A DNA stretch of 12,477 nt, from the NCBI GenBank assembly GCA_002102825.1, contig DABJ01000005.1, positions 1 through 12,477 of the forward strand, given 5' to 3'. Position 1 is the first letter of the stretch, and each line of letters begins with the position of its first letter. The notes under the pieces are model-generated. The model did no database searches, was not told the DNA's origin, and saw nothing but the letters and a program-made list of their open reading frames with translations. This DNA comes from Candidatus Gastranaerophilales bacterium HUM_12. Lineage in GTDB: Bacteria; Cyanobacteriota; Vampirovibrionia; Gastranaerophilales; Gastranaerophilaceae. This document shows, one piece after another, positions 7,156-12,477 of this stretch. The translations under genes were made by a program, and so were the position numbers.

Positions 7156-8400
7156 TTATTTATATGCTGATTGTTTATACTCGTCTTTTAGTTGTTTCAG
7201 TAGTTTCAATAGCTCTTTTTCTGTCAGTTTGCTCAATGGCATTTCTACTTTTGAATTCTCCGCACTGTCTAATCCACTATGAACAATTTCTATTTTTATT
7301 TTTGCAAAACCATTGTATCTTAAAATCAATTCACTATGAATGTTTTCGTTTTTTAAGCTAAAAACACATTCAATACTATTTGCATATTGGCTAACATTTG
7401 TATTTGTGAGTTTCGTTTCGCATTCTTTCTGAAATCTGAAAAACACAGGGGTGATAACTTCTTTGAGTTTTTTAGTGAATGCCATTTTAAAAAGTTTAAA
7501 GCTTTTTTCAGATTTATTATCTTCCTCAAGCCAAGAATTAGAATTCCCCATATTATCAGATAACGAAACGCACATTACATCATTTTGAATTGCTGATGTT
7601 AAGCTATCTAAAGTATTTTTGTCTAAAGTTTCAAAAGATTGTATTCCAATTTTAGAGAGTCCAGAACGTATTTTAAAATCGTCACCCATTTTATTTTGAA
7701 TTTTTTTGATAACGGCTTTTGTTCCTTCAATGTCAATATTCGGAATAATAAGATAAAATTTTCCACCTCTTGCTGTTGCAACAATATCGTCTTGTCTTAC
7801 GCAACTTTTTATGGCTCCGGCAAGTCGATTTGTTGAAATTTTTGTTTTGGTTTTGTCATCGAGTGTTAATATTGCAAATACGCCATTTTGAATTCTCAAA
7901 TCGTCAGATAGGTCAATGAAAATTTCTTTTAAATAACTATATTTATATAAATTATTTTTGTTATCTATAACTCCAAGTTGATATAAAAATTTTTCATTTC
8001 TATTTGCAGTATCTTTAAATGTTCGAAGTTTAAAGCAGTTTATTGTTTTTATGAGTATTTCATAATCAGGAGTTTCTGTTGTAAAATAATCATAAATACC
8101 TGCATCATAGGCTCTTAATATCAAATCTTTGTTTTCATTGTTCAATAACAAAATAACTTCGGCTTCTGGTTTGATTTCTTTTATAGTTGATATTAATTTA
8201 ATTGTTACATTCGGATTTTCGGAGTTTTCATGCAAAATAACAATACAACATAACGAATTCTCCAAAGTTTTTTTTATTTTTTGTGAATTACAAGCAGTAA
8301 TCCTATCGTTATCTCTAAGGAGAATGAGTTTTTCTAAAACTAATTTTGCGATTTCTTCGTAATCGGTTATTAGAAGTATGTTGTTATTATCATGGAGCAT
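7156..8400 (-). CDS. Pseudo-receiver plus degenerate GGDEF protein, coupled to ftsX
   Basis: A 414-residue soluble protein in three parts. Residues 5-125 look like a response-regulator receiver fold (ILLITDYEE at 8-16, then IVILHEN, then AEVILLLN, then A-G-I-Y-D-Y-F). The phosphorylated Asp position holds His57 or a neighbour, and the conserved Lys after the DYF stretch is absent, so phosphorylation is unlikely. Residues about 138-280 follow a GGDEF domain: ARGGKFYLIIP at 210-220 replaces R-x-GGDEF-x-x-L-x-P, and the D-x-L-T-G-L-x-N motif is replaced by V-I-D-N-K-N-N-L-Y, so diguanylate cyclase activity is unlikely. Residues 295-414 form a mixed region I do not recognise, ending in a Lys/Leu helix. 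There is no membrane segment. The ATG lies 3 bases after the ftsX stop and its AGG site sits in the last ftsX codons, implying coupled translation. Inferred role: a protein-protein or nucleotide-sensing regulator, possibly of FtsEX. Confidence 0.7.
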   Translation of the reverse strand: MLHDNNNILLITDYEEIAKLVLEKLILLRDNDRITACNSQKIKKTLENSLCCIVILHENSENPNVTIKLISTIKEIKPEAEVILLLNNENKDLILRAYDAGIYDYFTTETPDYEILIKTINCFKLRTFKDTANRNEKFLYQLGVIDNKNNLYKYSYLKEIFIDLSDDLRIQNGVFAILTLDDKTKTKISTNRLAGAIKSCVRQDDIVATARGGKFYLIIPNIDIEGTKAVIKKIQNKMGDDFKIRSGLSKIGIQSFETLDKNTLDSLTSAIQNDVMCVSLSDNMGNSNSWLEEDNKSEKSFKLFKMAFTKKLKEVITPVFFRFQKECETKLTNTNVSQYANSIECVFSLKNENIHSELILRYNGFAKIKIEIVHSGLDSAENSKVEMPLSKLTEKELLKLLKQLKDEYKQSAYK

Positions 8401-8403
8401 AAA

Positions 8404-9303
8404 TTATACCTGTAGATGTTTTTTTATACACCAGAAACTTCCAACTGCTCCAAACAGAATACTCATTGAAAACATTACTAGAATTACTAAACCTTGAGCA
8501 TTTGGAGGTGATGGTATCATAAAGAACTTATGAACATTAACAAGTCCTTCTTGTATATATTTAAGAGGTACAAGAGCAAGAAGAGAGCCCGTTAATCCGT
8601 AAAATGCCCCTTGCATAATAAATGGAAATCTAATATACCAGTTACTAACACCCATAAGTCGCATGATTTCAATTTCTTCTTTTCTTGATTGAATTACAAG
8701 TTGAATGGTATTGTTAATAATTGTTACTGTCAATAATCCCATAATTGCAATTACAACAAGAGTTATTGTTTTTACGACATGGTTAACAAGTTCAATTTTG
8801 GTTGCTAAATCCTTTGCATAGCTCATGTCTTCTACTGAATGAATTTGTTTTATATTGTCAAAAACACCTTGAAGATGTTCCGGTTCATCAACTTTTACGT
8901 GTAAAGTATCAGGAAGAGGATTATCAATATTCGGTAAGCTCATTTCATCTTTTAATTTGCCCCAAGACTCTGCTTTCGGAATAATTTCAATGCTTTCTAC
9001 GTGTTCAAATTTACTTATTTCTGATTTAACTTCTTTTGCATCAGTACTATTTTTTAAGTAAACAGATATTTCCAGAGCATTTCCAAGCTCTTTTGAAAAA
9101 GAAGAAATAGAAAGTGCGGTTCTAAAGCAAGCACCAAAAATCATAAGAATCGCAGCCATTGTTGTAATGATAATAACATTTACCCAGCCTGTTCTTCTTA
9201 TATCATTAAATGTTTCTTTTGCCAGTCTGTAAAATATTCTTAATTCGCATAGCCAATCTTTGGGAATATGTTTTTTTACGTTTGTTTTAAGATTTTTATT
9301 CAT
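8404..9303 (-). CDS. ftsX: Cell division protein FtsX, ABC permease-like subunit
   Basis: A 299-residue inner-membrane protein with the FtsX layout. A basic cytoplasmic N-terminus is followed by TM1 (about 41-60), an extracytoplasmic domain (about 65-172) and three helices near 176-197, 228-247 and 271-292. The conserved coupling stretch S-R-K-E-E-I-E-I-M-R-L-M-G at 206-218 is the contact to FtsE, and LEISVYLK at 77-84 is the usual opening of the extracellular domain. In studied bacteria FtsEX uses ATP to activate periplasmic peptidoglycan hydrolases through EnvC, PcsB or direct NlpC/P60 partners during septation or elongation. No such partner gene is present in this operon. The gene overlaps ftsE by 8 bases and has an AGGT site inside the ftsE 3' end, so the two subunits are translationally coupled. 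Confidence 0.95.
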   Translation of the reverse strand: MNKNLKTNVKKHIPKDWLCELRIFYRLAKETFNDIRRTGWVNVIIITTMAAILMIFGACFRTALSISSFSKELGNALEISVYLKNSTDAKEVKSEISKFEHVESIEIIPKAESWGKLKDEMSLPNIDNPLPDTLHVKVDEPEHLQGVFDNIKQIHSVEDMSYAKDLATKIELVNHVVKTITLVVIAIMGLLTVTIINNTIQLVIQSRKEEIEIMRLMGVSNWYIRFPFIMQGAFYGLTGSLLALVPLKYIQEGLVNVHKFFMIPSPPNAQGLVILVMFSMSILFGAVGSFWCIKKHLQV

Positions 9304-9973
9304 AAGTACCTGCTTGTATGTCTCTTACTATTTCGCCGTGGTCAAGTTTAATAACTCTTTTTCTGAAATAATCAACCATTGTATTATCGTGAGTTGAAAC
9401 AATTACGGTAATACCTCTTTGATTGATTTGGTTTAAAATTTGCATAATTTCCATTGAATTTGCCGGATCTAAGTTTCCTGTAGGTTCATCGGCAATTAAC
9501 AATGGTGGCCCATTTACAATTGCTCTGGCAATTCCAACTCTTTGTTGTTCTCCACCAGATAATTCAGATGGTGTTGCATTCATTTTTTCGTGCAATCCAA
9601 CAATTTTTAAAGCTCCATTTACACGAGCATTTATTTCTTTACTACTAATTCCAAGTGTTCTGATAACGTAAGCTACATTATCATAAACGGTTTGGTTTTG
9701 AAGTAATTTGTAATCTTGGAAAACAATCCCCATACATCTTCTTAAATTCGGAATTTTGTCATTTGTAAGGTTTGCAATATTAATTCCTCCAATGGAAACA
9801 ATACCGCTAGTTGGTTTTTCTTCGCTGTAAAGAAGTTTCATAAGGGTTGATTTCCCAGCTCCAGAAGCTCCAACAATGAATACAAATTCTCCGGAATGAA
9901 TTTCCAAACTTACATTTTTTAGTGCATAATGGTCGTTTTTGTACCTTTTAGTTACGTTTTGGAATGTAATCAT
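9296..9973 (-). CDS. ftsE: Cell division ATP-binding protein FtsE
   Basis: A 225-residue ABC ATPase with every motif intact: Walker A GASGAGKS (35-42), Q-loop Q86 in VFQDYKLL, signature LSGGEQQ (138-144), Walker B LLIADEP (158-164) and switch His195 in VSTHD. The MITFQNVTKRY opening, the F-Q-D-Y-K-L-L motif and the length are those of FtsE rather than LolD or MacB, and the adjacent ftsX confirms it. It binds the cytoplasmic face of FtsX and powers the division or elongation hydrolase switch. Its ATG shares one base with the stop of the transketolase gene (TAATG), with AAGGAA about 7 bases upstream, so it is translationally coupled to that metabolic gene. This is an unusual upstream partner for ftsE. 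Confidence 0.97.
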   Translation of the reverse strand: MITFQNVTKRYKNDHYALKNVSLEIHSGEFVFIVGASGAGKSTLMKLLYSEEKPTSGIVSIGGINIANLTNDKIPNLRRCMGIVFQDYKLLQNQTVYDNVAYVIRTLGISSKEINARVNGALKIVGLHEKMNATPSELSGGEQQRVGIARAIVNGPPLLIADEPTGNLDPANSMEIMQILNQINQRGITVIVSTHDNTMVDYFRKRVIKLDHGEIVRDIQAGTYE

Positions 9974-10941
9974 TATATATTTCCTTGTTCTTTCTCGCTA
10001 TTATATAATTCTCTAATTCTGATTTTCAAGCTTTCTGCATCAAGTTTATAGTATTTCATAAGTTCTTCTGCTGTTCCGCTTTGCCCAAAGACATCATTAA
10101 TTCCTATTCTATATACTTTAGACGGATAACTTTCTGATAAAGTTTCACATACTGCAGAACCTAGTCCACCATAAATTGAATGATTTTCAACTGTAATAAC
10201 AAATTTTGATTCTTTTGCACAGTCAATAATTGTGTTTTTATCAAGAGGCTTAATTGTTGGAACGTTGATTACCGAAATAGAAATGTTTTCGGTTTTTAAT
10301 TCTTCTGCAGCAATTAAAGCTTGAGATAAAGTTTCACCATTTGTAAACAATGCAATATCTAAACCTTTTTCTAAAACATTTGCTTTATTAATGTCGAATT
10401 TATAATTTTCATCAAAAATGTCAATGGCATTGCCTCGAGGAACTCTTATATACATTGGTCCGTCATGCTCTGCCGCGTATTTCACGATTTCTTCGCATTC
10501 TTTACTATCTGCAGGTACAAAAACTTGCATGTGCGGAAGTCCACGCATTAAAGAAATATCTTCTAATGCTTGGTGAGTTGCACCGTCTTCTCCTACTGTA
10601 ATTCCCCCATGCGTTCCAACAATTTTTACATTGAAATTCGGATAACAAATACCATTTCTTATCTGGTCGTAATTTCTTCCTGTCGCAAAAACTGCAAAAC
10701 TTGCAATAAATGGAATTTTCCCTTCAGAGGCTAAACCTGCTGCTGTTGCAGTCATATCCTGTTCCGCAATGCCACAATCAAAAAATCTTTCCGGAAATTT
10801 GTCTGCAAATATTTTTGTTTGTGTTGAGCATGCTAAATCTGAATCCATGACAACTATTTTGTTATTATTTTCACCAAGACTCGTTAAAGCTTTTCCAAAT
10901 GCTTTTCTAACGGAACTTGATTTTGTTTTGTCTATCTTCAT
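9973..10941 (-). CDS. Transketolase, C-terminal (pyrimidine-binding) subunit
   Basis: A 322-residue protein matching the second half of a split transketolase: a pyrimidine-binding domain (about 8-175) and a transketolase C-terminal domain (about 190-310). It contains the catalytic Glu60 in CGIAEQDM, the stretch F-A-V-F-A-T-G-R (82-89) and G-T-H-G-G-I-T-V-G-E-D-G-A-T-H-Q (109-124), which is characteristic of two-subunit transketolases. It needs an N-terminal TPP/metal-binding subunit to transfer two-carbon units in the non-oxidative pentose phosphate pathway. That subunit usually sits directly upstream, but here 10942-11200 is non-coding and the next gene is divergent and unrelated. The ATG has a GAGG site 6 bases upstream. 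It is the first gene of the ftsEX operon. A DXS or acetoin-dehydrogenase-type E1 beta subunit is a less likely reading. Confidence 0.88.
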   Translation of the reverse strand: MKIDKTKSSSVRKAFGKALTSLGENNNKIVVMDSDLACSTQTKIFADKFPERFFDCGIAEQDMTATAAGLASEGKIPFIASFAVFATGRNYDQIRNGICYPNFNVKIVGTHGGITVGEDGATHQALEDISLMRGLPHMQVFVPADSKECEEIVKYAAEHDGPMYIRVPRGNAIDIFDENYKFDINKANVLEKGLDIALFTNGETLSQALIAAEELKTENISISVINVPTIKPLDKNTIIDCAKESKFVITVENHSIYGGLGSAVCETLSESYPSKVYRIGINDVFGQSGTAEELMKYYKLDAESLKIRIRELYNSEKEQGNI

Positions 10942-10961
10942 CTATATCCTCAAATATATCG

Positions 10962-10974
10962 TGGCTTTCAGCCA
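10962..10974. other. Small perfect hairpin in the operon leader
   Basis: On the minus strand TGGCT-GAA-AGCCA forms a 5-bp stem with a three-base loop, about 21 bases upstream of the transketolase ATG and within the predicted leader. It lies before the GAGG site and does not cover it. Function is unknown; it could stabilise the 5' end of the message. Confidence 0.3.
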
Positions 10975-10997
10975 TTTCCTCAGTATTTCTAATTTAG

Positions 10998-11027
10998 ATT
11001 TTAACATAAAAAGACTTTAAAAACCAA
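10998..11027 (-). promoter_or_regulatory. Candidate promoter of the transketolase-ftsEX operon
   Basis: On the minus strand TTGGTT (11027-11022), an 18-base spacer, then TGt-TAAAAT with the hexamer at 11003-10998. The TGn extension compensates for the weak -35. Transcription would start near 10991, giving a leader of about 50 bases. No other promoter-like site is obvious between 10942 and the divergent gene on this strand. Confidence 0.4.
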
Positions 11028-11038
11028 TATTTTACTGA

Positions 11039-11061
11039 CTAGAATTTTCTACCCTCTAGAA
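11039..11061. repeat. CTAGAA repeats between divergent promoters
   Basis: CTAGAA occurs at 11039-11044 and again at 11056-11061, 17 bases apart. The first copy belongs to the inverted repeat TAGAA-TT-TTCTA (11040-11051) and the second to the palindrome TCTAGA (11055-11060). Placed upstream of the operon promoter in the divergent region, it could be an operator, but short AT-rich repeats also arise by chance here. Confidence 0.25.
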
Positions 11062-11132
11062 ATCAAGTATATCTTAATTTTTTGTTTTTTATGTAAAGTT
11101 TTATTAAAAAAATATCCAATTTTAGCAATAAA

Positions 11133-11162
11133 TTATCTTCACGCTCATTTAAACGGTAGAAT
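11133..11162 (+). promoter_or_regulatory. Candidate promoter of the HEAT-repeat protein gene
   Basis: A -10 hexamer TAGAAT at 11157-11162 with a weak -35, TTATCT, at 11133-11138 (18-base spacer). Transcription would begin near 11169, leaving a leader of about 30 bases that includes the strong AAAGGA ribosome site 7 bases before the ATG. Confidence 0.35.
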
Positions 11163-11200
11163 GGTAATAGACTCAATTTTATGTAGGAAAGGAAAATTTT

Positions 11201-12379
11201 ATGAATCAAATCCCATTTGTACCGATAGCAAATCCAATGGTACAACCACAAGCAAGATATATGTCTGTTCCGCAACAACCAAATTACAATGCGGTTAAAA
11301 TTGACATACATAACCCTCAAGTTGGAACACAAGGTGTAGGACAACAATATAATCCACAATATGAACAACCTACAATGCCTTTATATGCTTACCCGCAAGC
11401 TCCGGTTTATGCTTACCCTCAAGCACAACCAACACAACAACCATATTACCAACCATTACCACAAGCAGTTAATGTACCTCCGGTAGCTCCTCAAGCTCCT
11501 GCTATTGCTCAAGGTCCGGTAGCGGTTGAATCACCGGTTGCCGTGGAAGCTCCAAAAGTTGAAGCTCCTGTAGTTCCTGCTCCGGTTGTTACAGCTCCGG
11601 AAGAAAAAACTGAAACAACAAAGGCAGAAGCTCCTAAAGAAGCTCCAAAGGCTGAAACAGTAGAAAAACCAGAAGTGGTTGCTCCAGAAACTGTTTCCCC
11701 ACAAGTTGATTTAAATTCTTTTATTGCAAAATTAGCTAACCCTGATTTTGAAGCTCAATCTGCCGGAATGGAAGAAATTGCTAATATGGTAAAAGAATCT
11801 CCGGATAAAGCAACTGAATTAGTTGATACAAAAGTTTTTGATGCATTGAATAATATTGTAAACTTTGATTCTTCTAAATTAGAAGGACCTACTAAAGAAC
11901 AATTAGATGCTAGGGAAAAATTAAATTCCGGTAAAGAAGTAACAGAAGATGAGAAAAAATTAGCTAATACTTTCTCTCCAAAAGAACAAGCTGAAAGAAA
12001 TAAAAGTTATGCATTGTTCACTTCTGCAATATTAGAAAAATTATATGCTGATGAAGTAGCAAAATTGTCAAAAACAACTGTTCCTCTAACAGAATTACCG
12101 GGAGCGACAACAATTGTTGATCAATTGAAAGACAACCCGAACCCAATGGTTAGAGCATCAGCAATCGAAGCTTTAAGCTATATCCAAAACCCTGAATACA
12201 AAAAAGACTTAACAACATTATTTACAGTTGCTAAGAACGACCAAGACGCAGGTGTAGCTGAAGCAGCTAAAACAGCATTAGAAAAATTAGACCAAGTTAA
12301 AGCTCAACCAGAACAAGCAAAAGCTCAAGAAGTAAGTATTAATCAGCCAAAGCAAGAACAGGTTAAAGTAGCAGCCTAG
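11201..12379 (+). CDS. Pro/Gln-rich protein with C-terminal HEAT-like repeats, unknown function
   Basis: A 392-residue protein that I cannot assign a function. There is no signal peptide or membrane helix, so it is probably cytosolic. Residues 1-90 are rich in Pro, Gln and Tyr and include a tandem L/V-Y-A-Y-P-Q-A unit at 61-75. Residues 91-168 form a low-complexity Pro/Ala/Val/Glu linker (repeated V-A-V-E-x-P and E-A-P). Residues 169-290 are predicted mostly helical (F-I-A-K-L-A-N-P-D-F-E-A-Q-S-A-G-M). About 300-365 gives two HEAT/PBS-lyase-like repeats, with N-P-M-V-R-A-S-A-I-E-A-L at 314-325 as the clearest. The tail is Gln/Lys-rich, and cysteine is absent throughout. HEAT folds bind proteins, so an adaptor or scaffold role is plausible. 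A clear AAGGA ribosome site supports the start. It is a single-gene unit divergent from the ftsEX operon and followed at once by a strong terminator. Confidence 0.85.
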   Translation: MNQIPFVPIANPMVQPQARYMSVPQQPNYNAVKIDIHNPQVGTQGVGQQYNPQYEQPTMPLYAYPQAPVYAYPQAQPTQQPYYQPLPQAVNVPPVAPQAPAIAQGPVAVESPVAVEAPKVEAPVVPAPVVTAPEEKTETTKAEAPKEAPKAETVEKPEVVAPETVSPQVDLNSFIAKLANPDFEAQSAGMEEIANMVKESPDKATELVDTKVFDALNNIVNFDSSKLEGPTKEQLDAREKLNSGKEVTEDEKKLANTFSPKEQAERNKSYALFTSAILEKLYADEVAKLSKTTVPLTELPGATTIVDQLKDNPNPMVRASAIEALSYIQNPEYKKDLTTLFTVAKNDQDAGVAEAAKTALEKLDQVKAQPEQAKAQEVSINQPKQEQVKVAA

Positions 12380-12431
12380 GTTTAAAATCTATTGCAGTTG
12401 ATTTATAAATAAAAGATTCCTTTCTTTAAAT

Positions 12432-12464
12432 AAAATAAAGCCCCTGAAAAGGGGCTTTATTTTT
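12432..12464 (+). terminator. Strong intrinsic terminator after the HEAT-repeat gene
   Basis: A 14-bp perfect stem (12432-12445 with 12450-12463) around a GAAA tetraloop, with a GCCCC/GGGGC core and AT-rich outer pairs. The core is followed by TTTATTTTTG. The structure is symmetric enough to work from the other strand too, where the equivalent T-rich tract is TTTATTTTATTT, so it may also stop a convergent transcript entering from the right. Confidence 0.92.
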
Positions 12465-12477
12465 GTCTTTAGTTTTC

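Noticed and set aside
7071..8362. Plus-strand ORFs of 65-96 codons across the isochorismatase and pseudo-receiver genes
   Set aside because: They are shadows of well-supported minus-strand genes; no homologous motifs or ribosome sites.
11063..11368. A 101-codon minus-strand ORF opening MFILWIILL
   Set aside because: It is antisense to the first 56 codons of the HEAT-repeat gene and to its promoter, with no convincing ribosome site; composition reflects AT-rich complement sequence.
1..12477. CRISPR array, tRNA, rRNA, riboswitch or insertion sequence
   Set aside because: No regularly spaced identical repeats, cloverleaf-like segments, transposase motifs or known riboswitch cores were seen; the repeats at the left end are coding and degenerate.

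Overview
The window is AT-rich DNA carrying eight complete genes, one gene cut by the left edge, and compact intergenic regions (none longer than about 260 bases). I infer a gut member of the Vampirovibrionia (former Melainabacteria), probably Candidatus Gastranaerophilales. The basis is a low-GC genome with a Gram-negative style envelope gene set, a filamentous adhesin of the LktA-like, two-partner-secretion-like type with a highly charged signal peptide, a split transketolase next to ftsEX, and a Pro/Gln-rich HEAT-repeat protein. This is a recollection-based inference with no search behind it. No mobile element, CRISPR array, tRNA or rRNA was seen.

Layout. Positions 1-1634 (minus) hold the N-terminal 544 codons of a large secreted adhesin whose 3' end lies outside the window. 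Its leader (1635-1852) has a candidate extended -10 promoter and an odd short ORF with direct repeats. Positions 1853-4623 (minus) hold rimO followed 11 bases later by a MOP-family polysaccharide flippase. Divergent from rimO, a U32-family protein (4713-6482, plus) starts so close to its candidate promoter that its mRNA may be leaderless. It converges on the next operon across a long imperfect hairpin (6484-6568).

Positions 6586-10941 (minus) form one tightly packed five-gene operon, in transcription order: transketolase C-terminal subunit, ftsE, ftsX, a pseudo-receiver/degenerate-GGDEF protein, and an isochorismatase-fold hydrolase. Stop/start overlaps (TAATG; an 8-base overlap; a 3-base gap) imply translational coupling of the first four. 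ftsEX encodes the cell-division ABC complex that normally controls peptidoglycan hydrolases. Here the gene directly behind ftsX encodes a predicted catalytically dead signalling protein rather than an EnvC- or PcsB-like hydrolase activator, and this is the most interesting feature of the window.

Positions 11201-12379 (plus) hold a divergent single gene for a cytosolic protein with a Pro/Gln/Tyr-rich N-terminus and C-terminal HEAT-like repeats, closed by a strong intrinsic terminator at 12432-12464.
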